DNA of 64,000 nt from Termitomyces sp. T153 (Eukaryota; Basidiomycota; Agaricomycetes; Agaricales; Lyophyllaceae). A model generated the notes under the pieces. The model worked only from the letters and a program-made list of their open reading frames with translations. It was not told the origin of the DNA and searched no databases. Each line of letters opens with the position of its first letter. The first letter of the stretch is position 1. This document shows, piece by piece, positions 35,046 through 45,319 of this stretch. The stretch is from the NCBI GenBank assembly GCA_018296165.2, contig JACKQL020000008.1:1178001-1242000 (forward strand), read 5' to 3'. The translations under genes were made by a program, and so were the position numbers.

Positions 35046-37560
35046 TCACCCCCCCTCTAGCATGCAGCATCTTGATGTGCAGAGTAGAAAAAGTCCATGA
35101 TTTCTTGGTCAGCCAGTGAAATAGGGTAGATTCCTTGTATGGCATGTGGAGCATCTGAGTGTCTCCTGTGGAACTCCTTGATGAGCCCCAGGGCATGTAT
35201 GTTCTCCTGCAGTCTCCAGGAGATATCCTCAATCCCATAGCCCTTCCACTTCACCTTATATTGTAGTTGTCACTGGAATAAATGACTATCCAGGATTTCC
35301 TCCACCTCATATTCCTTGTTGTTGTTGACCACCACCAGAGGTGGCAGGGGTGGTGGACATTGCCCTGGGATAGGGTCCTTTGGGGCCAGAGTCAGTTTGA
35401 CCATGTTGAACACTGGATGAAGCTGGTGCATCCCTGTGAGGAGCCAGAGTTGGTAGGCTTGGGGCCCTACCTGCTGTTTCCATGGTGAAAGGTCCCAACT
35501 GGTGATGCAACAGCTTTTTTGAAGGCTGGGTAGTCATGATGTTGGAGGTATCTAGGTAGACTTGATCTCTGGGCTGGTATTTGTGCCCTGGGATTCTTCT
35601 GTGGTCATAGTATCATGCCATGTTGTCCTTTGCCTTTGCCAGCACTGCTCAGGCCTCCTCCTGTAACCTCTTCATCTGGTCCACAAATTTGTTCACTGCT
35701 TTATTCTCCAAGGGTCAGGCCTGGAGTTTGAAGCCCATGTATGAGTGTCATCTGGTATTGAGGAAGAATGGGGAAAATTGGGTGGAAGCATGACTGTGGT
35801 TGTTATATTGGAACTTGGCATCAGGGAGGAGATCATCCCAGTCATCCTAGCACTTGTTGCAGAAGAGGCAGAGGTACTGCTCCAACTCCTGGTTTACACA
35901 TTTGGTCTGGCTGTCAGACTGCAGGTGATAGGTGGTGGAGGTGTGAAGCTTCATGCCAAGTAGTTGGTAGAGTTCCCTGGTGAAGTCTGCCACAAATTGT
36001 GGCCCCCAGTCTGAGACATAGGCATTGGAGAGGCCATGGAGCTTCCAGATGTTCCTTCAGTACAGGTTTATGGTGCCCATGGCAGAGCAAGTGGTGTGAT
36101 TTGAAATGAAGTGCACTTGCTTGCCATACAGGTCCACCACCACCATGATTGCATCATAACTGTGGGCATCAGGGAGCTCTACAATGAAGTCCATGGAGGC
36201 AATGCTCCATTGTTCTGTGGGCACAAGCAGCAGGTGTAGCTGTCCAGAGAGGAGGTGGCATTGGAGCTTGGTCCAGAGATAGAGATTGCATGTACTAGTG
36301 TAGGACCCAATATACTAGGACATCTGGGGCCACCAGTAGTTCTACAATACTAGCTCCAATGTTTTCTATTGTCCAGGGTGCCCCACAATGTGGGAGTCAT
36401 GGTGTTGCTTTACAGTCCTCCAGTGGAGCTCTGGAACATTGGGCACATAGATACAATCCCTGAAGGTCAAGATTCCATTCTCGAGTGCCCATTTGTCTGT
36501 GTGGGACCATTTGGCACCAGTGATATGCCCCAACTTTAGTGCCCAAGCTGCCTGCACAACAAGTTCCTCCTGCTGACTGTTCCAATTACTCTGCTAGATG
36601 TCCTGGAGGATGTCTACTTATGCTTCCTCAATGGCTAGACCTTCCATGGCTTGAATTGCAAACAGTTCAGAGTGGAGGAGCACAATGTTGCTGTTGTCCT
36701 CCTCTCTGCATCATGGTCTGCTCTCTGGGACAGGGCATCTGGTTTTCTCATACTCTGGCCAAGCTTGTGATGCAATGAGAAGTCAAAGTTGGCAAGGTGA
36801 AAGGACCACTAGGCCTGTTGGCAGTTGAGCTTCCTGGCTGTCTGGAAGTATTCAAGGTTCTTATGATCCATCCAGACTTTGAACTTGTGCCATGCACCTT
36901 TCAGGAAGTGCCACCACTCCTTAAACAACTGGATAATGGTGAGCATCTCCTTGTCATGGATCTCATAGTTCCACTCTACTACATTTAGGCTCTTGGAGTA
37001 GAAGGCCACCAGATGCCACTTCCCATCCTCCAGGGACTGTTGCAAAAGAATGGCCCTGGTGGCAAAGTTGGAGCTGTCAGCTTCTACCCAGAAGGGGGAG
37101 TTATTGTCTGGGAAGAGGAGGACAGGTCCTGAGGTCATGGCATGCTTGAAGGAGTTGAAAGCCATCTGCTCTGGAGGCCCCCAACTCCACACAACATCCT
37201 TCCCAGTGAGGTCAAATAGCAGATGGGCATGATGCAAGAAGTCCTGGATGAATCTCCAGTAGAAGTTTGTAAAGCTAAGGAATGCCTGCACCTCCTTCTT
37301 GTTCTTGGGCTCTGGCTACTCTGCCATGCCTGCTACCTTCACCAAATCTATCTCTGCAGCTCCATGTGAGATGATCAGGCCCAGATATTCAATCCAGGTC
37401 TGCTCAAACTCACACTTCTCTGGTTTGAGGTAGAGCTGGTGCTGGCAGAGATGTTCCAAGATGAGCCAAGTGATCCTGTGGTGTTTCCAAAAGAGCAGTG
37501 ACTCTGTGGGTTTGTTGAGTGTCCATGGTCTCTATCTCCACATCAAGGTGCAGGGAGTTG
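35046..37560 (-). pseudogene. Degraded Ty3/gypsy chromovirus pol
   Basis: On the minus strand from 37,560 to 35,050 the order is: reverse transcriptase thumb (LYLKPEKCEFEQTWIEYLG near 37,440), FLSFTNFYWRFIQDF and PVLLFPDNNSPFWVEADSS (about 37,290-37,060), RNase H (VAFYSKSLNVVEWNYEIHDK near 37,000), integrase, and a chromodomain-like end (VKWKGYGIEDISW near 35,250). Integrase shows SMDFIVELP (about 36,190), YVSDWGPQF (about 36,020) and NQELEQYL (about 35,890), so the DDE residues are readable. Many nonsense and frameshift changes break it, mostly of the CpG-decay kind. The upstream half of reverse transcriptase, protease and gag are missing. A polypurine-like tract lies at about 35,046-35,062. 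Confidence 0.85.
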
Positions 37561-37589
37561 GCAGACAGGCTAGAAGCCATCACATACTG

Positions 37590-39400
37590 TCAGGGTATTT
37601 GGTGTGCCCAGGCAGGGCAGTGCTGGTGGACCTTAACAGGTGTCAGAGAGCTTGGCTTTATCTCTAGAGTTGGTATTTGTACATCTGGAGGGGAATGTTG
37701 AGGTTCTTCTGTCTTAGAATGAAGGGCATTGGAAGGGGCAATTTCATTTTCTACTGACAGACATGAACCTAATGAAAAACCATATTGTAATCTGTCTAGT
37801 ATGTGTAAAAAAGAATCTGATGAGCCCATCTCAGTCAGCACTGCCACCCAGAAATGCAGCTTGAGAGAAGTAGTCACAGGAAAGAAGTTCTCAAGCAATA
37901 CACTTCTTGAGCAGAGTGCTGTCCCTTGCCACATAGGGAGCAAGTGTGACAGTGTGTATAGTTAGTTTTTGTGCAGAACTGTGGGCCATTGAAGGCAAAG
38001 CAGAAGGTGTTTCCCCCTCCATCAACAAAACAGCCATTGACTTGGTGGAAGATCTTACCCCCTTCTTTACATGCTGGGAAGCAGTGATTGTCACCTCTGT
38101 ACAGCATACACCTGATGACTTTTGCAACTGCACAGCCCTGGCTTTTCTGGGTATAAGGCCGGTGGCAGCCTTGACCAGTTCTTTGTGACATCCCTCTGGA
38201 ATGACTGAGGGTGAGGCAAGATAAGGCCACTTCTGAAGATGAGTCCCAAAAGGACTATGAAGAGTGAATGTTGGTAAAGAAGGTATTAGATCCTGATGAG
38301 GCAGCTGTAGAGTGCATGTCGCTAAAGAGAAGGTCAGATCACTGGCCCATGGAAGGGCAGATTTGATCTGTAGTATAATCCTGTAGCTTCTTCTCAAAGA
38401 CCAGCTTATGCCACTGATCCACACAAATGTTTCCATTGTTCTGCAGATAGGCATGTTGGACATATATGTTATAAGCTAAGTAAACAGGGAACTTGTTGTC
38501 AAAATCTGGTTGATGCTGTATGTAATCATAATGAGCCTGAAAGGACTTGGCAATAGCATGTGCTATTGGGCCACCAACAAGGGCCTCTGGGCCAGCTTGT
38601 AAGCAGTGGCAGATCACCCAGACTAGCATTGCAATGGCCTGCATGAATTCCAGTGCTATAACAAAGTGTTCCTTGCTGTGATCAAACTTCAAGTTTAAAA
38701 CCTGCAACTTGCCTGAAGCTGTAAGAGACAAGGAGGAGTTGCCCTGCCAATTTAGCACAGTCAATGCTCTGTGGCAAGTGGCATTTGTAAGCAGATCCAG
38801 AGGGACATACACAGTCCACCCACAATTGAATACTTGCTGTATGCAGAGAGGGATCAGCATGATGTTTGAGTCCAGCTCTGCCACAGCCTGAGGAGGAGCT
38901 GCAAGAAGTGGGTGCAAGGAAGGAAGTCCAACTAGAGGGGCAATAGGATGGGTTGCAAATGTAGGCATCACCTGCTGGAGTGCTGCCTGCTGATGTACAT
39001 AAGGCAATGTTGCAGGATGACCAAGTAGCCCATATGTGGAGGCAGGTGGCAGGCCCAAAGAGGTGGCCATGCAAGGTGTGGCCATGCCCTACTGTAACAG
39101 GCCAGGGGCAAAGTCTGCCATAAACTGTTAGGTGGGCACAAAGCCACAACATAAAAGAACATATGGAGTAATGCAGGCTATAGGCCAGAAGTCTGGCCTG
39201 ACTGTAGCAGGTCAGGGGCAAAGTCTGTAATAACTCATCAGGCAGGCATAAAGCTACATCATAAAAGAATGTATGGGATAATGCAGGCTGTAGGCCAGAA
39301 GTCTGTAATGGCAGAGTAGGAATGCCAGAAAGAGGCAGCTGATGAATCACCATGCAAAAAGGTGTCGGCTGCGTTGAAGGAGAGCTGAGGTGCAACTGCC
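37590..39400 (-). pseudogene. Degraded gag-like ORF with Cys-rich end, different element
   Basis: Minus-strand frames contain FNCGWTVYVPLDLLTNATC (about 38,820), a helical region, and a Cys/His-rich stretch CFAFNGPQFCTKTNYTHCHT followed by CSLCGKG near 37,930. This resembles a first-ORF protein often found in repeats of mushroom genomes, possibly of DIRS-type elements. It does not belong to the gypsy pol next to it: the pol is cut at about 37,560-37,600 and joins this sequence directly. A 117-codon minus-strand frame at 37,590-37,943 straddles that junction. Internal repeats occur at 39,060-39,300 (tgtagcaggtcaggggcaaagtctg-type words). Confidence 0.5.
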
Positions 39401-40440
39401 AGTGCTGAATGCTTGGAGGCTCATCTCCTTGCAGCTCTATTTGGTGACAGAGGCCACAATGCAGGGGAAGAAGGGTTGGCTACAGCTGAAGGTGGCAATG
39501 GGGCTCTTGCAGAGGAGGCAGCACATGAAGGGGTATGCACAGGAGAGAAGACAATAGTGGGAATTGAGCACATAGTGTCCAGGGGTCTCATGGAATCCAT
39601 CTCTGTCTGAGGGGGCATGGAGGTAAGAGGCTCTGCAGGTGATAATCAAGAAGGTTGACAATGGGCTAGCCCAGCCAGAGCTTTGTCAGATAGCATCATG
39701 TCATCTGTGGGAAGCAGGGCTTGCATGATGTGGCTCCCCAAGAGGTGTCTCTTGAGGCCTTCAGAGAAAGGCCCCTTAAAGTTGACCCCCAGATTGTTGG
39801 ATAAAGGGTCAGATTGCTCCACATCATCAACCTTGGGAATGTCCATCATGGTCATCCCCAAAGAGGATGAAGTCTTAGGCAGATGACTCAGTAGAGAAGG
39901 GGGCTGGGAGCAAGTATGCAGACAATGTGCAGTGGTTGTTGAGGCAGAGGTGTGACCAAGGGGTAGCACTAGGTAAGATCCAGATGCAGCCATACCCAGA
40001 AGCAACCAATCAAGAGAAGGACAGGAGAAAGAGACAAGAGAAAGATGCAATGATGAGAATGTGATACAATAATGAGCACTTGTAAATGGCCTGTAGATGA
40101 TAGTTTAGAACTAAGAGGCACAAAGCATGTGAATGTGACTGCTCAGCAGGAAATGTGTTTCATATTCATTCTATACCTCCCTTTTGCAGACTTCTAGTCT
40201 GAGACCTCCCTATCTTAGATATTCCTGCTCTTGTCCTCTCCCTATCTTAGACCTGTCTGAGACTATGTCTTGGCTTCCCCTTTAGATAGTAGCCTACTTG
40301 TATATTAGCTTTCCTACTTTGTAGCTACCACTCTAGCCTTGGCATTACCTGATATCTTGTTTGTGTTCTATTGTTTATCTGATCTTCTCTCAATCTATTA
40401 CTCTCTCTCTTTTCTTAGTTTCTTAGTTTCTTTCTCTATT
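39401..40440. other. CpG-poor transposon debris
   Basis: Minus-strand frames at 39,421-40,050 are Ser/Pro-rich and may continue the gag-like relic. Pyrimidine-rich tracts at about 40,190-40,440 resemble the T/C-rich part of the LTR-like sequence at 34,500-34,690. Confidence 0.35.
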
Positions 40441-40612
40441 TATATACTTGCTGTTGGCATCACTGTAAGGGTGACCTCTGGAGGCTGTGGCTCAATCACA
40501 CAACTGGCAGAGGGAGATCCAAAGTCTATTCAGTATCTACAAGAAGTTCTAGAGTGCTAGCTACTCACCTGGCAGAGAGAGATCCAAAAAAAACAAGTCT
40601 AAGGATTCCCAA
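40441..40612 (+). repeat. Paired repeat with internal duplication, right copy
   Basis: Partner of 34,691-34,830. It reads through the same landmarks: gacctctggaggctgtgg, ggcagagggagatccaaag, a second ggcagagagagatccaaa about 67 bp later, and aacaagtctaaggattccc. Same orientation, about 5.76 kb apart. Confidence 0.5.
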
Positions 40613-41849
40613 TCCCAGTGTTCAGAAAATTTCCTCTAGAGCTTCTGAAAACAACACCCAACAACAACCAATTCTGGAGTCCAATCAAAAAGTGAAAATC
40701 CATTGTAAATGGTCTTGATCTCCAGACTCCCTGCACATGACCACATACCAATATAACCAAAAGATAGCTCTTGGTTGAAAGTACCTGTGGTCCAAAGATG
40801 GGAGGCCTACAATGAGTGGTGGGCCTGGAATACAGGAAAAGAGGTCTAGTAAGAGGCCATGTGGAAGGGGCAACACTTGTTGGAATTATGGACAGAGAAC
40901 TGGTGCAGCCCAAGGGCTGAAACTGGGACCAGCAGATAGGGAAATCAAAGGAGAATAAAGAAAAACCATAAGGAGGAAGAACAGCACAGAGGGGAAACTG
41001 GGACATCCCCTGATAATCACCTTCCCAAGGTGGTTTTGGCTCCTGTAAGAGTCCCCCTTCAGGACTGTGGTCCTGACAGCTGCTGCATGCTTTAGAGCAT
41101 GACTTGGGCCTGTGTCTGTTCAATTATTGTTCTTCTAAGTCCCTCTCCTCCAGAGCCCATTAGGCTCTAATTCTGGGGACCCATAATGTTTTGTGATGTT
41201 GTTGCCAATTGGTCAGTCATTAGTGTCAAAGTTGGTGAGCCAGAGTAAAGCACTACAAGTGCATATGTCATATATTGTAGCAGAACATATTTTGTATATG
41301 CTATGTGTCCAGCAGGGTCCTCTGCATTGTAGTGAAAGTTAACAATATTATGTCTGCAACAGTGCCATTGCAATGTTATAATGTGTCATCAAAAACACTC
41401 TGAGTAGACATCTTTGACTGCCCTCTTGGTTTGCAGGAGTCTTACATTCCATCATTATCAACAGTATTAGCAGACATCCACTATCCACTTTCTGTTGCCA
41501 TATAATATTCATTGCAAAAGGTGGTTCCATTAGCTGGTGTGGGCCATCATATAACTATTTCCATTTGAAGACCAATCTGTTGTTGAGATTTTTGTCCATT
41601 GCCAGATCCTGTTAAAGTGTTTCTGTTCAAAGGCTCTTGGTCCATCTGTATTGGATATTCATTGAAATCTGTAAAGCAGTTCCAGTAGGCATGAAAAGCT
41701 GTCACAGAACCATTTTGGTAGGGTCAAAAAGCCATCACAGAACTGTTTCTGCTGCTAGAGTGTCATCCTTTGCAAAACCAGTGGAAATGACTATATCCAA
41801 TGATTGAGCACTCTGCAGATGTTCCAGGAAAATAGAATTATGTGAACAG
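40613..41849. other. CpG-poor stretch, no gene seen
   Basis: A minus-strand frame of 174 codons at 40,599-41,123 has no recognisable domain and is probably debris. A tcctgaca terminus near 41,078 resembles an LTR end but has no confirmed partner. Confidence 0.35.
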
Positions 41850-42545
41850 TATCATGGCTTAGTAGTTTAAAGTGCTATAATGTTACACCTCTCTCTGTCA
41901 GGATGAGGGTTCAATTCCTTGATCTGACAATTGACTGCTGATTTGGTCTTGAATTTTCTTTATTGTACTTTTTTCCCATGCTCTAACTGATGTGTAGGCT
42001 CACTTTGAAGCAAAATACCCTCATGGTTTGGGTATTCAAGCTGGCTACCTGCCAAATCCTTTACTGCACTGCAGCTAACATTGCTTCACAGACTCATTGG
42101 CTTGACTGAAATATCAGGCCTTCATAGCTTAATGGGTTCTAGCATTAGTGGTCTGTTAATGTTGCAGCCTTATATGCTCAGGTTGAGGGTTCAAATCCCT
42201 TACTTGACATGTCTATGTATTTAGAAGCATTTTTTTCATCATCATTTCAATTGTCCACTGTTTGCTCCAACATATGCTTGTAGCCAGCTCATTGTTCCAA
42301 AGCACTATGGTTCACTGGTCTGGATTGTTTATTATTCCAGTTCAACCATCTGTCTGGTTGTGGGTTTGAATTCCTTGCTTGACATCTGTATAAATCTGGA
42401 ATCATTCATAGTCATTGTTTCAATTACATATGTCTATAGACAGCTGAACATTCAGAGCCACTATGGATTAGTGGTCTGGATTGTCTCTTACATGACATTC
42501 CATTTGTCAGGCCTGTGTTCTGAAAGAACATCAGAAATGTCAGCA
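41850..42545 (+). repeat. Array of four degenerate tRNA-like units
   Basis: Four units carry RNA polymerase III A-box-like words: tggcttagtag (41,855), tagcttaatggg (42,126), tggttcactgg (42,308) and tggattagtgg (42,464). Three have a B-box-like word about 53-62 bp later: ggttcaattcc (41,908), ggttcaaatcc (42,188) and ggtttgaattcc (42,363). The units are followed by similar spacers (cttgacat...). No unit folds into a good cloverleaf by eye, so I read them as tRNA pseudogenes or a tRNA-derived SINE-like repeat. Confidence 0.5.
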
Positions 42546-42628
42546 AAGTCAGCTGAGGTGAGAGGGCCAATGGGCCTACATTTGCCATGATCTCTTGCTT
42601 GCCAGAATGCTTGTTCTGGCAGAAACAA

Positions 42629-43121
42629 TTAGGTCTGCCAGGTAAATGATGCAGATTGACTCACATTGCTAGTACAGCATATTGATGCATCTCTTGTCAT
42701 TACTATTCCATTGTATCTTTGCCACTCCTCCACATTATACCCCTGAGGAATAGGAGGAGTACTGGTTGAAAATTTGTTATCTGGTGAAGTCAAGTGGGCC
42801 AGTCCAGGTTCAGTATCTATTGCAGAGTTACTGTCTGACATATGTGAATCATGATCTGGAATGAATAAAGATGGTGCAGAATCACTATCCATCATAGCAT
42901 CTGGTGGTATTCCTTGTGGAATGAAGAGGGGGGCAATCTCTCTGGCAGGTTGGTCTATGCTGCTATGTGGATGTATGTTATATTTGCTGGTACATTTTCT
43001 TCAGCTCCCAGTACACTTTTATTGTCAGATCCACCAATTGAAGTTCTGTTGTTAGATCCAGCATCCAATAGAATGAAAAGAGGAGGAAGACTATTGTCCA
43101 TCAGTACACTGCTATTGTCAG
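42629..43121 (-). pseudogene. Acidic repeat protein relic, 3' part (split by copia)
   Basis: The minus strand reads acidic, serine-rich sequence such as MMDSDSAPSLFIPDHDSHMS and NSLPPLFILLDAGSNN, continuing the repeat pattern found on the far side of the copia element (49,004-49,415). The target duplication GTCAG lies within it. It contains at least one stop. Function is unknown. Confidence 0.5.
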
Positions 43122-43355
43122 TGTTGAGCAATGACTCTGCTGCCCGCTAGTCTTGTAATTATTATTATTTCCTTTTTTTTGGGTTTATTTCTTGTTTTAC
43201 ACCATGGTGCACATTCACCATTGTTTGTTTGCTATTCTTTAGATAAAACCTTATTTTATTTCTACAAAACATACGCATTCACAAACCACACCCTTAGTCA
43301 TTTGCACACTATCATGTCTGAACACTAAGGTTAACATACTTTGTATTGTTCTACA
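43122..43355 (+). repeat. Copia 5' LTR
   Basis: Starts TGTTGAGCAATGAC and ends TTCTACA. It has the same length (234 bp) as the 3' LTR, with about 17 differences that are all transitions. Confidence 0.93.
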
Positions 43356-43370
43356 GGTTACGGGCCCTGC
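43356..43370 (+). promoter_or_regulatory. Primer-binding site, half-tRNA initiator Met type
   Basis: GGTTACGGGCCCTGC directly follows the LTR. With one mismatch it complements the anticodon stem-loop (around the CAU anticodon) of initiator tRNA-Met rather than its 3' CCA end. Drosophila copia uses such a cleaved half tRNA. The match to the tRNA is from memory. Confidence 0.6.
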
Positions 43371-43451
43371 TCCTGCTTCCATTGAAAATACACAGACATG
43401 AGAAAACAACTCGAACACTATATGTGACACACAGCTCCACACTGCCCAAAA

Positions 43452-45286
43452 ATGTCTAACCCAAGCTCCACAAATCTGCCCACCTTCCCTGAAAATTTAC
43501 AGTTTGATGGTACCAACTTTGGACAGTTCAAAAAGTAAATCATGATTGCAGCATGAGCATGAGGAGCACAAGGATACCTCGAGGGCACCATCAAAGACCC
43601 AGCATCTAGTGAACAAGGAGACCAAACCAGAAAAGGCCTTGTCAAAGATGAGTCAACCAATGTGTCAGGTTCCGCTGACGACGGGGGCTCAGTACACTGG
43701 TGAGTCCTTACTAGGCAGACACGATGTCCTGCGCTTATAACCAGGCGTCCAGAGTTGGAGTGGAGGTGGGGAAAGCTTGCAAGGGGTCTCTAGGGAGAGT
43801 GGCCCGAGCAAGTCCTGAGTGATTCGGAGGAGTCTAAGACCGGAGGTACTGGTCGTTGACCCAGGGCGGGTGTCAGGGCTAGTTAGTGGGCACACAAATA
43901 GATTGCGGGGTAGGCAGAGGCTTCTCGGTTGATGGGGGCGGGGTCGGAGCTGGACAGGGGATTACCGGGGCTTGGTGGGTTCCGGGGCCAAGCGGGTAGC
44001 GAGGTCCAGAGTTGTCGTTAAGAATGTTCAGGTCATGGCGCATGCGCGGAGTTCGTACTGACGTAGGGAGCAAGGGAACTTCAGAGGAACAAAGGAAATA
44101 TGTGCAGTCGAGACGAGATGGAGATGAGACAAGACTGAGAAAAGATAGATTCAAAGCCTAAAAACAGAAATAGAGACGAGACAAGAGACGAAACATAGGA
44201 AACCGGTGAATGTAATATCAAGACTAAAGTTTGAGGGGTTATTCTATGACTTATATACCGACTACTGGGTGCCTCCCGAGGGCGGCGGATATGATGGTGG
44301 GGGTCAACGGAGCTGTGCAGAGTTGATGGGTGTCGGGTACAATCCAAGGTCGGGCCGTGGCAGTATTCTGATGGGATCAGTTGGGGGCGCGGCTGCTCCA
44401 GGGACGTTGTGACACTCCGGGACAGGTTGGGTGAACTAGGGTAGGGGGTCAGGGATGTATGACGTGGCCAGGAACGGTGGAGAAAGGTTTCAGGGAAATG
44501 TTGATGGCTACGGATAGGGAGTTGCCATCAGGGTTTGCCGGAGAAGCGTCGGAGTTGTCCAGTGTGGGCGGGGTTCAGGGGAGTTAGACGGGAAATTGGG
44601 AGGGGTTGGGAGCAGTGTCTAGGGAGCTAGGGAGTGGGTTGTGACACAATGCTGGTGCTGCCCAGACTGGAACTGGAATGAAGTGGTCATCCCTGACCCC
44701 ATCGGCGGAAGAGTGGGACATCTGTGATGCCTGGACATTGGCATTGATCATATACAACTGCAAAAATCCTGTGGGGCTAGATATTAAGATGGATGGTACA
44801 GTGGCTGAGGCATGGGAACAGCTTACTGCAAACTATGGCATGGTATCAGAACTAGCAGCAATGGGGGCCAAAAACTTACTGCGTACCACAATGCTAGCTG
44901 ATGGAGGAGACTTCCCAGCCCACATTAAAGACTTACGCATCAAATGGGAGGAGGCTACAGAAAAGGGAGCAGCAATTAGTGATGCCACATTCAGGACAAT
45001 AGTCATGAACTCACTCCCTGAATCCTGGAACATAGTTGTAGCCAGTCAATATGCCACAAAAACATTGAACAACCTGATATCTGGACTCACCATTCACTGG
45101 GAGCATTTGGAAGCACAGAAGCAAACAAACACATCAGTTACCACCCTTGCTGCTACCACAAAACCTCAGAGACTGAAGCTCATATGCACCAACCCTAACT
45201 GCAAGCACACAGGACATCTCCAGGAGAACTGCTACTGGAAAGGGGGAGGAAAGGAAGGACAGTTCCCATCCAACTTTCAAAACTGA
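43452..45286 (+). pseudogene. Copia gag, split by a solo LTR
   Basis: The N-terminal part starts at ATG 43,452 (MSNPSSTNLPTFPENLQFDG) and runs to 43,662 with three in-frame stops; two are TGA where CGA would give Arg. After the 984-bp insertion it resumes at about 44,652 with WSSLTPSAEEWDICDAWTLA and YNCKNPVGLDIKMDGT. A zinc knuckle (CTNPNCKHTGHLQENC, spacing CX4CX4HX4C) near 45,183-45,230 ends it, followed by KGGGKEGQFPS. These are typical of copia gag in mushroom fungi. Gag would form the nucleocapsid-like particle that packages element RNA. Confidence 0.88.
43663..44646 (-). mobile_element. Nested 984-bp solo LTR with CAATG target duplication
   Basis: It begins TGTCAGG and ends TTGTGACA. 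CAATG is duplicated at 43,658-43,662 and 44,647-44,651. No coding sequence is inside. A TATATAAG box (reverse strand, near 44,256) and related copies at 34,065 and 2,899 give the orientation as minus. It keeps many CpG sites while the surrounding copia sequence has lost most, so it is the younger insertion. Internal element and second LTR were probably lost by LTR-LTR recombination. Confidence 0.9.
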
Positions 45287-45319
45287 GACAGTGCCCTTGC
45301 AAGCCTTGCAAACAAAAAT

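Noticed and set aside
43879..44412. Frames inside the 984-bp insertion
   Set aside because: The unit has LTR ends, target duplications and no coding motif; the frames are chance.
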